Shown here: positions 47,301-60,800 of the stretch, one piece after another
Layout: each line of letters begins with the position of its first letter
Position numbering within the stretch: the first letter of the stretch is position 1
Assembly (NCBI GenBank): GCA_964035545.1
Contig: OZ037768.1
Location: forward strand, 2,407,501-2,471,500
Reading direction: 5' to 3'
Length of the DNA: 64,000 nucleotides
Source of the DNA: Bugula neritina
Taxonomy: Eukaryota > Bryozoa > Gymnolaemata > Cheilostomatida > Bugulidae
Translations under genes and position numbers: made by a program
Notes under the pieces: generated by a model
The model's database searches: none
Told to the model about the DNA's origin: nothing
What the model saw: only the letters and a program-made list of their open reading frames with translations

Positions 47301-50300
47301 ACAGTATTAGTACACTGTACATACAGTATTAGTACACTGTACATACAGGTGTTAGTACACTGTACATACAGGTATTAGTACACTGTAAATACAGGCATTA
47401 GTACACTGTACATACAGTATTAGTACACTGTATATACAGGCATTAGTACACTGTATATACAGGTATTAGTACACTGTACATACAGGTGTTAGTACACTGT
47501 ACATACAGGTATTAGTACACTGTACATACAGTATTAGTACACTGTATATACAGGCATTAGTACACTGTATATACAGGTATTAGTACACTGTACATACAGG
47601 TGTTAGTACACTGTACATACAGGTGTTAGTACACTGTACATACAGGTATTAGTACACTGTACATGCAGGTGGTGTAAGTATTGTATCTACTGTAAGTACA
47701 ATGCATGATGGCCCTGTATGTATATAATTATGTAACTTAAACTACCCAACATAATGTTATCACAACTACTCCACTTATGTCATGCAATAACTTCCTCATA
47801 TCTGTCAACTGCTATCAGTCATTCAAGTAGATAGGCACTGACAATGGTAATAGCTTATCAACAGTGAGCTCTACACGGGCTAACGAATGCTCCACCTGTC
47901 CATCCCATCTCTCGCTCAAACTGCATATGAACTCAGACTATCACAGTATAAGTTTATCAAATATACTTGTAGCATACTTCTGCCTATGAAATAGAGCAAT
48001 TCTTGCTTTAAATCCAAAAACTGCACACCTAAGCTAAATGAAAAGCTTCTGCTATATCTCCTTCCTATTTGATACTTAGATGCTGGTAACCCTTAGAGTA
48101 TACAAACTGAAGTGGGGGGGGGGGGTGATTAGGCCTCCTTCTCTGATAACCTATCAAGTTAAAAACATTGTGATCATCACATGCAGCTTTGACAGTTTAG
48201 CATTGCTTTAGATTTAATATTCATATCCTGTGCAAATGTACATTTAAAATATGGCCGCCAATGCAGAAGTTGATATCTAATATTCCTAAAACTGTTTTCA
48301 TTTCCTGTTCCTAAAAAAGGAACTACAGGCGTTGGCACAAGTCATTATAACTGCAACCCCCTCCCTCTCCCTCAACTACAATTTATATTTCCTTAGTGAG
48401 TCAAAACAATGAGAATACCTGGGCATCCTATAATTATAATGATTATTTCTTTTACTAATGGTGAGAAAATTGCAGCCTTAAATACCAGTTGCTACTTTGT
48501 GTATCATAATGTGTGGTGTATCATATCGTGTGGTGCAGTGTAGAAGAAAGTGATTCAGGAGCTCATGAACTTAATCTCAATATCCTACATTCAACATTAT
48601 TTTCCTATTCATTATTGATCAAAGGACTTCTTTCACAAAAGGCTAATACCTTCTTCCTGATTTACCTGCATATTGCTTTTCTAAAATGGAAACCTCTACT
48701 GTTTATGTTGACATCAGGGTCATTCGATATTAGCAAAAAGGTTGAATGGGATTTCGTGAAAATAGGTCACGTTCCAAGTAGGTGCACACCTTTGTGCAGT
48801 TACATCACCTTGTTTTGACTATTCAATTCGACCATCATGGGACTGAAATTAAAGACAAAATGAAATCAAATTGATTTATATAAGCGTTTCTTAAAGTCAA
48901 CTAAAGGAATTGTCTTTCCGTAGTGAGCTTTTAATTCATAAGAACCCATTTTTATCCAGTAATAGACATTTTTAGCAATTATGCGAATAGTGGAAGAAGC
49001 TTCACAACTCTCATGGCATATAGCATCAGTAGAACTATTCAACAGCTGTACTAAAACAATTAGCAAATGTTTTTCGTTTCATACTCTGAACTCAAGTTTT
49101 GGCAAGCGTTACAAAAGTGTTTTATAACCACCACAGCCGGATTCGGAGATACTTGTTGTGGAAGTTTACTATTACATATAGAAAATTCTAGAACAACAGC
49201 CATGATATGGTGGTAGCTACAACTATGTCTGGCCTGGTGAGCTATAAGTGGGCTCATAGCACCAGCGTTGGGCACACCACCAGCTCGGAGCCCTTATCTC
49301 TAAGGAAGCTAAACTGAATAATCGGATAGGAATTCACTTCTCTGCCAAAACAAGTGTTGAGAAATAACCAAAGGTGCATATTAATCAGACTATTTGGTCT
49401 GCTTACTTCCCGGTTGCAATAGAAATAATTATATGTGTAATTATGTTATGTTGTATAATTCATAGACCTACAGGCATGTATAACAATAGAATCCGTATTT
49501 CAACACTATAATGCTGGGTGGGTCAACCTGTAATGGTTTCCATAACCTACTGTACCAAGAGATGATGTCACCCAAATAGCAGCTTTATAATTGTTTATTT
49601 TATGGACTACAAGTTTACACTATAGCAAGTTCTCACTGTTACACGTACATGCATTGTTTTTCCAGTGCAAGGGACTTGACTACTGGTTCTTTTCAGTTAT
49701 ATATTATTTTCCTTGCAGTCAGTTAGTTATTTCCTTGGAACTTCTTGTTAGGAAATGCCTTCAGTTTCATTTCATTGTCACTGATAAGCACAGTTTAGTC
49801 ATGGCTGACGAAATGCCATCACTTATTCCAACATCTTTTTGCCTGCATCACTAAAATAAACAGTTTTGAAATTTGTTTGCTTGCGTGCATCCGATGTTCT
49901 TGGATGATGAACTATATTATTTGTAAAGAGCTGTAGTATTGAGGCTATGTTTTAGCTATGATCTAGCTGAATTTGGCACTTCTACTGTCACAGGATGTAG
50001 TGTGTAGTTGGTACTATTTCAGTCACATGGTGTGTCACTACTGAGTGTGCCAACATTTCTTCTACTGAGGAAGTGTAAGATTTAAATTTGTCTGCAGGAA
50101 GCCTAATGCATGGTGACTCAGACTATGAAATAGCAAGCATCAAAATCTGATGTCTACGGCTTGAACCTTAAACCATTGATTAGTTGGCACAATGCAACTG
50201 GAAGATTTTTCAACTTAAAATTACTTTTCTTTGTGACGTAAAGTCAAGCTGTTTTACATTTCTTGACTGCTGGATATGAGTTGTCTAAGATATGTGTTGG

Positions 50301-53300
50301 GATTATAATGAGCACAATGCCTACATTGTGTCTTATTCTATTGAAAATAGTAGTCAATATATTAGAGGAGACAACTTTTCAATGGTTTGTCAATGCTTGT
50401 GAAATATTTACCAGATTGCTAATAAACTGCATCATATTTTTACGAACAGCAATCATGTAGGCAAGGAAGGGTTTTGATGAAACTTTAGCAAACCTCTAAC
50501 CTACGCATTGTGCTTTTTATTGAAGTCACTAATTTAGGCATGCTACAGGCCTTTACAAAATTACATTGCTGTCTGTAACTTGCAGTACTGTAATGGGTCA
50601 CAGCACTTTAAGGTGTCACATGTTCCAATTTACATAGTTTACTAATAGCAAGAGCAATGCTGGTATAAATTAAGTGCATTGAACACCTTGCAGTCCGTGT
50701 CATGATTCACTGGTGGACAGAAATTGAAACCCAGGTGCTCGCAAGGCGCTCCTATTTTTATGTAACATGAAACGAAAGCTAATATTCATGAATCAGAGAT
50801 ACTTTTATGGTTTCTATTAGTAAATATAACTGCATTATACAACGTTTATGTATAAAATAGCATTAATATCTATTTACACTCAGTAATATATTGTAATGCA
50901 TTCCTGGTAATTAAATATGGCCAGTTGACACATTAACATGTATATTAGTAAATACAAGTATTGCGAAATTATTATAGGAAACCTAAAATTAGCTGAAAAT
51001 TTAATATAATCAGCAAATTAACATAATATGTTTAACCCATAAATGTTTTCCCAACTTTTATTCCTAATATTAAATAATAAAAGGTAGTTGCACTGTTGCA
51101 TATCTATTTGTGGCGTTCTTACCAAAGTCAGTGTAAAAGATGAACTTCTTAATAGAATATTTAAAGTATGAAATCTCAATGTAGGCTATCACTTGATATG
51201 TCTAGAGTAATACTTGAGCATATCATCAAAAGCGGTAGTAGGGACTTCTCCAAACGATTTCATTTCACAAACATGAGTCAGTATTTTCAGTTGATTGACA
51301 GCTATTTCCATAGAGATATCATCAACTCGGAAGGCAGTTTGAATATACTTTGATCTATTATAAACACAGGGATGTTCATAATAGAGTTATTTGTAAACAA
51401 TGCCAATACCTTCCAGCTAAAAGTTCAAACTATATTAATATTTCATAACTTTGACTCCAGGTTTTGCCATCGAATATATAAGTTGTGTCCATCATAATTT
51501 ACTGGACATAATTTTTTTAAATCACAAAATTTCACCGAAAACCATGAACGTTTGAATAATCATAAAAATCTTTGCAATTAGCTTGATAACTGAAACATTC
51601 AGGCGTTTTGAAAGATAGAATGACCTTGTGTAGCTGACACTTCAGAAGTGCCCTTCAATAAGGTTGGGCGCTAGACAGTCTCCATCTTCTGTACTCCAAC
51701 AAATTCATACCTAAGGATAATTTTTACGAAATTAAAATCAACTTTTCTTTTTTACCAATTGAAAAAATCTTTATTTTCCATCAATGGCTTCAGTCAAATT
51801 TGATCACCATAACAGTTGCTCTATTTTTCAAACTCATCGCCTTTTTTACTATCTTTCTTTGTTCCACTTGATGAGGCTAACCCGGATTCATCATCTGTGA
51901 TACTTATCTACATTTCATCAACGCAAAATATTTCCAGCTGCCAAAGTTTTTTGCAATGATATCATTCATTAAAAGAAAGAGAGTAATTTAATCATTTCCA
52001 GGATATTCCATTTGATGTTTATATTTGGAAAACAGATATCTCTATTATACACTTGTTGTGGGAGGGGTGATGCTACTTCATTGTAGTTTATAACTTTACA
52101 GTCTGCATTAGCTGATTCATTAGATATGAAGTGGGAGGGAATTTGTAGGAGTTGGTATTCAAAATGAATATATCCACTCCCTGTTAACACTAAGTTGACA
52201 TACATCACTGTGTCTAGCTGGCTGTGCTTTAGGAATGTTTAGGGAACTGTCTCTTAGTGAATATGAAGTGCAATTTTAATAAGGTGCCATGAGCAAATAA
52301 GGAACTAATAAAACCAAGCAGATATTACTTAGTTCCTGGTTGGACTTTATAACTATCTTAGTACAGGATGCAGTATATGACTTTCTCCTGCTGTTGGACT
52401 TACACATTGAATAGACTACTGTTATGCCGTTTCTAAATAGGAGATATTTATTTTAGGTGGTTTGACCAGAGGAAATCTTTCAACGATGTCTCACCCAGTG
52501 ACCTCTTCATCCCGTCAGATCGACCAACCCGTATCGATCACAACTACGACTGCACAGTCGCTGGGGAATTCCGCCAGACATCTAATGAGCAGAAGCCACT
52601 CCCAGTCTCCGCCCCTCAGTAAACTCACTCACCATTCCTATGGTTAGTAGAGCTAAGCTTCAGTCAGTTCGTTGGAGTTGTCCTTTCTTTTGGAGTTATC
52701 CTCTTTCATAGTACCTTTTTTATAACTGTATAGTATTACAGGAACAGAACATACTGCTGGATCTCAATCATTAATTATTCATATAGTTTATTTCTATATA
52801 GTCTGATCTACCTGTCCTACAAAATATAGGGGTCAATACCAACCATGTGACTGTAAAAGCTTGTATAATTGTGTTAAACTAGTTCATTAAATCCAAGTTA
52901 ATTTAGAGGATGTTTTTTAACTAGATATGCTTAAATATATAGTGTTTAATATTTGCATGGGGATTGCAATTAAATAAATATTATGTATATACAATCTAGA
53001 CCAGGTCTATTTAATTGGTAAATTATCAGTTTATAAGTTGAATAAATTATCTATTTTTTTACCTATTTATTAGAATATTGTCTAGTTCATTGTCTTCAAA
53101 AGTTTTACTACAAGCATAAATTTTATGTGCATACAACATTATTCATATATATTGCATGTAGATTTAAGCTATAAACCATTAAATTGTTAGAGAAATTAGC
53201 AGTATTATCTTGTAGTTTGGTAGTTTGAAAATATATTACAGTAAAGTTTCTGTAGTAATCTATTTCATTATGTGATATAACTGAATGTTCTACTTCAACA

Positions 53301-56300
53301 AGTGGCTATTCATGAAATATTATGTAGGTTATGATAGACACAATTACAATGTAATACAATTATGTAATAAAATGACCGACATTTTCAGTTTCAGCAAAAA
53401 AGAAACACTCAGCTTTAATCAGTGAAATTGTGTGGGCGTTATATAATCTATAAATTATCTAAACAGGAATATAAATGCTAAACATAAACATAGATGTCCC
53501 CCACATACAATCAATACTGTAGATCATACTATATACTTACACCCTTTGGCAACACCTTCACAGCTTAACCCACAATTCTATTACTATTAATAATACTCAT
53601 GAAATGTTGGTCATTCCACGTGATTTAGTTTTATTGCATTACATAATATATTATACATTGTATTACATAGTATATTATACATTGTATTACATAGTATATT
53701 ATACATTGTATTACATAGTATATTATACATTGTATTACATAGTATATTATACATTGTATTACATAATATATTATACATTGTATTATATAGTATATTATAC
53801 ATTATATTACATAATATATTATGCATTGTATTACATAATATATTATACATTGTATTACATAATATATTATACATTGCATTACATAGTATATTATACATTG
53901 TATTACATAATACATTATACATTGTGTTACATAATATATTATACATTGTATTACATAATATATTATACATTGCATTACATAGTATATTATACATTGTGTC
54001 ATGTTGTAGAAACAACCTTTCCATCTCTAGGAAGGAGTGATGATACTGAAACCAAAAGCTTACCCCTCCCACCGCTGCCGCTGGTGGATTCAGTCATCAA
54101 ACCGAATATAGGTTTTGCTGTAAAGAAAGAGGAGTCACTAGAATCATTTTCATCTCCCAGAACAAAAGGAGGTAGCTACTTACATGTACTTACATGATCC
54201 TAAATATACTTAAATGTACTTACATGTACTTATATTTACACATGCTTACAGATGCACTTACATATACAGATCTTCATTCATGTACTTACAGTAACTTATA
54301 TGTACTTATACTTAAATATACTTACATGTACATGGGTTTGCACTAGTATCATTCATTATTGCATATACTTACTTTTACCTGTGTGTACAAGTACGTGTTA
54401 TGTGTGTTCATATTGGTATTAAATTAAACAGCTGTTTATAATATAATTTAGGTTTTATTTTTGTTCTGGTGTACTTGATACTAAGTGAATGGTCTTAAAT
54501 TGAAAAAGCAATATATTTCAGTTGTGTGCCATCAGATTGAAATAAGGAGTTTAATTTTATTTTAGTGAAAGTCTTTTTCAAAATACTGTGTGCTGCATTT
54601 GCGAGTATTACAACTATCGAAGTTATAGTCATAGCTTCCTTTAGGTCATGCATACTCTGTCAACTTTGTTTGAACTGTTGATAGTGTCACGAAACTGCTT
54701 TAAATGGATGTTGAGTAATTTTCCAAGCCATTTCCTGATGCAATAACAGAAACAAATTTCATAAGTTATTTGAGCTACCAACTCAATGATCATTAAACTT
54801 GAAATATTATATCATCACGAGATAATATATTGGAACTTTGCCAAAATATTCATTACTGACTCCCTGTTTTTCCATAACTAAATAGGAATTTTGGAAATGA
54901 AAAAGTTTGTTACGAGATACTATTGTTCGTAGCTGAAATTTCACAAGTGAGCTACAGTAATGCAGCTGCATACTAACAAAAAGTTGTGCAACTGCATTAT
55001 GACTAAAATGACTTTAATGGCAACAAAATTAATTTTAGTATACTATTATAGTGCTACATTGTCTATCATGTAATTATAGACCATAATTAAAATATGATAA
55101 CTATCATAATACATAATTATTTAATTTAAAATATATTAGCCCTATAATACTTCACTGCATGGTATACTCATAAAACAATGAACAATGGAGTTAGTGCAGA
55201 AATCTGCTATTTTAATTTAATAGTAGAATAATTGCATTGCACTGTGGTATTTCAAAATACAAAACAGGAAACTAGACTTTTTATTTGAATAATGACTAAT
55301 CTAATGCACACACCACACACATAATACATATGCAAAACAAAAAAAAAACATTTATAAAATTGTTACTTCTCTAGTAATGTTATATTATCACGGGGAGGGA
55401 ATTAATGGCTTTCTTCAAATTTCATAGTACCATGTTGATGCTCATAGTGTTGCAAAAATATTCTTTTTTACAGATTGTAGACTGTTGTGGGAGTTTATAA
55501 GTAAATTACTCAAGGACTCAAACTATACTGAGTACATCAGATGGGAAAATATCTCAGACTACACTTTCCGAATTGGTAAGCATATACTTTGTACTAAGTT
55601 TGTGGAATGATAGTTAAAAAGAAGTGCAAAACATGTGATTTGCCCTATGGTTTGCCTGCTAACTAAAATAAAAGTATTAATTCAACTGATTAGCTTAAAG
55701 TAAGCAACCTGTTACAGCTAGTAAATGATAAATTTGTTAAATTATTCATTCGTTTTTATCGTTTTAATATTGAACTTTTATTTTTTGTGCTCATTAGTCA
55801 AGGTTCAACTGGATTCAAATTGAAATCACAACTCCTAATTTATTGTAAACAAAATTTTAATAAAAGTTAAAGTAAAGTATAATGCCGCGATTTCTCGTAA
55901 ATTGTGCCTAATTGAATTTACTATTTAATACTTGGAATCATGTGTCAATCTAAAATTGAAAGTTTATTTAAAAACCTTCGTTTTTATCAAATTTATTTTT
56001 ACATTTCCCCCTACTTTTTCTATATTTTATGCATTATAATACTTATATACGGTGTATTAGAAGTTTCTCATCCTAGTTGCCGTTTTTACAGTGAATCCAG
56101 CTCAATTGTCAAGGTTATGGGGTATTCAGAAGAATAGAACAAACATGACGTATGAAAAGTTGAGTCGTGCCCTTCGCTACTATTACAGGATGGATATTAT
56201 AGAAAAGGTGCCTGGCAGAAGATTGACTTACAGGTAAATTTCTATGATTTCAGAGAATTAGCTTCTATATTATGTTTATGCCGTTACTGAATAATAAATT

Positions 56301-57292
56301 AATTTTTTAATAAAAGTAGACATTCAGCATAATATCTTAAATGTGCAGCATTACGCAAACTAAATTATATTAGTTTGCTTGCGAAATTTCTAACTTTCCA
56401 AAAATATTTGAGTTTTAATTGTTGGCGCATGCAATGAAATATGTTTTTCAAAAAAATTTTCTCTCCTTGCGATATTGTAATGAATCTCAAAACCCGTTGT
56501 TTGGTTAGCCACTCATCGTTGGTTGATGTAAATGAGTGACCTGTCCTTGCGGTAATGAGCAGATTTACAAATAGCATATGACTCACTCTCAGTCGTAGAA
56601 TGACTAATTTATGGTAAGACTGTAAGTGAGTAAGCGGATGGGAGCTGCAATCTAATTCATAGCTTGTTGGTTGGCCAGCCCACACTTTCCACCTGCATAT
56701 CACATGATCGTGCAGCTAAAGTGTAGACATACTATATTAGTAGAGATCTAGTAAAGTGATAGAAGAGATCTAGTAGAATGAAGATATCAAATAGAATAAA
56801 ACTGTAATACGTTTTTGTAGATTTATGAGACCACCTCATGAAATAAAAAGAGGGCAGAGAGGCGCGAAACCAGGCGTTCCAAGGAAATCCAGATCCACCG
56901 ATGAGGAGGCGGAGCTGGATGAGACAGAAGCGATGGACACTGTTGAGAGTGAGCTGTCAGATGATGAGAACAGACTGTCTATTGACTATACGAGTGCTAT
57001 CAGCGTGAATCCTGCATACGTGGCCAAACGAGAGCAGAGAATAAACAGTGACACTTCATGTCCATTAGATCTGGTTAGTCATAAGAGACGTAGTAGTCTA
57101 TACAGTCCACCAACAGATATTCCAGGGCTGAGAGAAAGGAGCTCAATGATCCCTAAAGCCGAGCCATTGATATCTCAACTTAGTGTGTCTCAGACGAACC
57201 CTTCTCTCGACTCAGTTATAAAGTCGGAAGCAACCGATTGGTCAATGACTAATGGCGGCAGAGTCACTTCTCCACACTTGGCCGTGGAATAA
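41351..57292 (+). CDS. ETS transcription factor with SAM/Pointed domain, ETV6/TEL/Yan type
   Basis: Nuclear DNA-binding factor; ETV6/Yan proteins are repressors that polymerise through the Pointed domain (family knowledge). Exons: 41351-41609, 42473-42586, 43110-43223, 45938-46066, 52457-52642, 54010-54171, 55474-55575, 56092-56233, 56821-57292; all phases join, 559 aa. Pointed domain at about 88-160 ([44 protein letters not shown]) matches ETV6 better than other ETS families. ETS domain at about 322-408: [41 protein letters not shown], and recognition helix [10 protein letters not shown] with both DNA-contacting arginines. The order Pointed, linker, ETS is that of TEL. SP sites (YSPPTD, VTSPHL) could be MAPK targets, as in Yan. 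VKKE (exon 6) and IKSE (near the end) fit the SUMO consensus. Exon 2 also has an open reading extension upstream of 42473, so a different 5' exon is possible. Confidence 0.93.
46067..47212. other. ETS gene intron 4, left part
   Basis: AT-rich unique sequence of the 6.4-kb intron. No coding or repeat feature is supported. Confidence 0.6.
47213..47670. repeat. 22-23-bp minisatellite, about 20 copies, in ETS intron 4
   Basis: The unit is GTATTAGTACACTGTACATACAG, with variants GTGTTAG, GCATTAG and TATATACAG. Variant order repeats in blocks (TATTAG, GCATTAG, GTATTAG, GTGTTAG), which indicates duplication of multi-unit segments. Confidence 0.95.
47671..52456. other. ETS gene intron 4, right part
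   Basis: About 4.8 kb of intron. Short open frames on both strands (for example 48513-48818 and 49060-49275) lack family resemblance. I see no element with clear ends. Confidence 0.55.
53632..53999. repeat. 24-bp minisatellite, about 15 copies, abutting ETS exon 6 acceptor
   Basis: The unit is TGTATTACATARTATATTATACAT; being a multiple of three it stays open on both strands. The last copy grades into the acceptor of exon 6 (TTATACATTGTGTCATGTTGTAG). Many units contain TTACATAG, a weak acceptor-like end. Confidence 0.95.
54172..55473. other. ETS gene intron 6
   Basis: The first 170 bases hold irregular ACTTACATGTACTTATA repeats. The remainder is unique AT-rich sequence with nothing supported. 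Confidence 0.55.
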
Positions 57293-57887
57293 CTTAACCG
57301 ATACGAATATTATACAAAGATATTTTGATATTTAAATAAATTTCTATTTTAGATAATACAATTATATATTAATATGGAGTTGCTACTGCCACTGATAAAG
57401 ATGCTGTGACTTAAAGTGGTGGTCATAGCAGTATTGGTTGGCTGGTTCAACTCTAAATCATTGTGATCAAATGTAAATATATTTTGTACAGAAAATTAAA
57501 AACAGAGACTATAAATAACAAATTAATTACAATTACATGCCTTATAAAAATCCTATTTAATTAACTTACTTGTCTTAAAAGTAAATATTTGAGAAATATT
57601 TATAGGAGACATTGTTTTATCTCATTTTGAAACAATAAATTATGATAAATTCTCTGTGAAAGGTTTTGCCTTCCTCTAACGTATATTTAGCAGTTGCCAT
57701 CAAAGATAATAACTTATATTTCATAAAAATATGCATAAAAACAGGAAACTCCAGAGATCATTAGTGATGATTTAAAACAATAAAGACTGCATGGAGTAGA
57801 ATAACATTATCATAAACCTAGGGGATTGCGGTTCAGCAGTGAATTGCACAACATAACACAAAAGAAATCGGAGTGCCAAGGCTGCAT
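57293..57887. other. Convergent 3' region of ETS (+) and CCDC148 (-)
   Basis: AATAAA occurs on the plus strand at 57335-57340, near 57642 and at about 57780. The first is only about 45 nt past the ETS stop. A TTTAAT near 57557 could be the variant signal ATTAAA for the minus-strand gene. Confidence 0.45.
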
Positions 57888-60800
57888 CTAATCACCAAGT
57901 TTAAGCGTGTGAAAAGTGTCTTTCCTTGGGGGTTTGGGTGGTTCCACCCTTGCCATCACATGCCTGGCATAGTCCGTATTGTGCAACCCAGCATCACGAA
58001 GTTTTGTCTCCAATTTCAGCCTCGGATCTGAAGAAATTTGCCCGGAGTTGAAAGTGTGAATGTCAAACAATGGCTGATGCATGTTCACCCCGTCAGCTGG
58101 TACTGGCATTCGTCTATGTTGCCAATTCTGCAAAATATTTAAATAAATATTTAACTTAAGTTTTACCAACAAACCTAATATAGTGCCCAAAGTCTATACT
58201 AGCGAATATCCAGTATTCACTGTGGATATAATAGCAATAATTTTTTGAAAGAGAGGCTTATTGACGTGAATTAACTCGCTATGCACACCGCAGAATTGTG
58301 TTGAAACATTGGAATCCAAACAGAGCCAATAAATTAGATGACGCTTGAGGCTGGCTCAGGCACTTTGCCCACAGCACTGGTATCAGCAGAGGCTACTGGA
58401 AAATCTCTATAGTACGCAAGTGGTGGTCTCTTCTCGACCCTTTGACCTCTTTACAGCGCAAACAAAATTTATGCAAACTGGCATTATATGAGTTGGCATT
58501 TCATAAAACTTTAATAACTAGCATTCATGTTGAAACGATATTCTCTCGATTGCACAACAAGCAGAACAGAAAAATATTGGCAATAGAATGAGAATAGCTC
58601 CATTCCACTTCCTTGTTGAGCATAAATTTATAGATTTCTTGAAATTAGCAATGCAACTCTATAATGATTTGGTTTCCTTTTATTTAACACTGGCAAATAG
58701 TGACAGGTACTTTTTGACGATTTTGCAAGGAGACTGTTGAATTTCATAATGAGGAAGATAGTTGCAGCACTGTCATGATCAAAGCACTACCCTTCATAAA
58801 CTTGACTGCCTGTTTCATTTGCAGACCACAAAGGAAATTATGAAACTTTCATGTAATTTCAATAAGAAATAAAATTCATCTGAAAAACCCTTTTATGTAA
58901 TCATTAAACATGCTGTCAAATGGTTAGAAACAGCAATGACTATGTTCTTAAGTGGTGCAGTCCTTGAATTTTTGTAATTATAATACAACCAATGCATAGC
59001 ATGTATACGAACCTCATTCTATTCATACAGCAAACAGTAAATCGTATAGGCAACCCAAATATCAGGTTTTATTAAAATTAAATTATAAATTATTTGATAC
59101 ATTTTCCCTCCTAATAAATATAATGTACAACAAAAACCATCCGGAAGTTTGGTTTTCTACTTAATTATTTCATTTCAGGAAAATAATTGCAGCTATTGGA
59201 ATTTTCCATCTGTTTTGTTTTGCATTTGATTAGCATTTAATCCACAGAACGTTGGGTTGGCACCCAAAGCTGAACTGTATTAAAATGCGGTGAAATTCAA
59301 GTGCCAACACTAATGTATGCACACACAAATTTTTATTATGTAAATTTTGAAAAAATTTAAAATGGAAAAAAAATCAGAATGAAAAACCTATGGGCAACAA
59401 TAAAGTACCGGTTAGAAATAGGAAGTTGTGATGAGATATGCTCACTGCACGTTCGAGCAGCTCCGCAGACAGTTTGAAATGATAGCAAACAAACTAACAA
59501 GTAAATAGCAAAACAAGTTAAATAATATTATAATATAATAACGAAATTATATTATATATAGTGATATATTATAATACAAAGTTATAAAATAATGATAAAT
59601 TACATTATATTACAATAACCAAATTATACTATAGTAATATATTAGACTATAATACCTATATTTTAATACTAAATTGTGCAACAATAGCTAAACTATAGTA
59701 TAGTAAAACATAACATAATCATAAAGGATCGTATAATAAGAAAACTACATTATAGAAATAAATTAATATTATAATAGTAAATTATATTATAACAAAACTA
59801 CGCTATAATAATACACTATATTATAGTGATACACTACATTATAGTAATACACTATATTATAGTAATACACTATATTATAGTAATACACTATATTATAGGG
59901 ATACACTACATTATAATAATACACTATATTATAGTGATACACTACATTATAATAGTAAACTCTATTACAATAACCATATGCATCTTTTAGGAGAGAAAAA
60001 GAATTCTGTTTTTAAATACTTTAGCCAAGTCAAGAGAATGCACTAACTTTAATTAAACACAACTGATGCCTCAGCAAGAAGTCATATTTTATACAGAATA
60101 AAACTTTGCCTGAATTTACACAATTTTCATCCTATACTGCTGCTACATTTTAGTTTTCTGCTAATAAAAAGCAAAATTACGGAAACTGTGGATAATGTAA
60201 TTGTAATAAAACTCCACATCAAATAAATTAAATTCGCAGCAATTTATGGCAGGTACACCCCACACACATCCTGGTCTATCCAGCCTGCTTTTCCTTATAC
60301 CTCCATTTTGTCTCGATTCATCGATAAAAAATTTATGAAAATTATTAGCGAAATAATAAATCATTTGATTATAAATCAAACTCAGGTAAATTAAAAGTTA
60401 CACAACGATGTTTGAACTTTCAATATGACAACATACTTATTTTCAAAATTTTATCGACACAATTTCATCGCCTCAAATGTTAACCAGACATTTGCTAGAA
60501 ATATGGCTCATTAAAGCATAGCATATAGAAAGCATGATACTAGCCTCGGTGTCCTTGATGACTCTATACGGGTCCACCTCAGCTACCACCCGTACTTTTT
60601 CTCTCAAAGCTTCTAATCTGCATTCCTTTTCATATTCCAGTTGTCTCTGTTCTTCTGCTTTCTTATGCTGAGCCTGGATTTTCTGCTGCTCCAGTTGTTC
60701 TCTGTGTTTAACTCTAAAAGGTGAAAATGTTGAATATGTATTGAACTATATTTTACATCATATTTAAAGAAACTTGGTATTTATTAGATTTTACACTTAA

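Noticed and set aside
47213-47670. CRISPR-like regular array
   Set aside because: Units are contiguous with no unique spacers, and the window is clearly animal.
49060-49275. 71-residue minus-strand open frame in ETS intron 4
   Set aside because: No family resemblance. A short local hairpin is present, but I could not define an element.
53604-54197. 197-residue plus-strand open frame and 153-residue minus-strand frame
   Set aside because: Most of both is a 24-bp minisatellite without stops. Only the right end (from 54010) is a real exon, of the ETS gene.
56365-56703. 112-residue minus-strand open frame in the last ETS intron
   Set aside because: No recognised domain or codon pattern, and it is antisense within an intron between two firm ETS exons.
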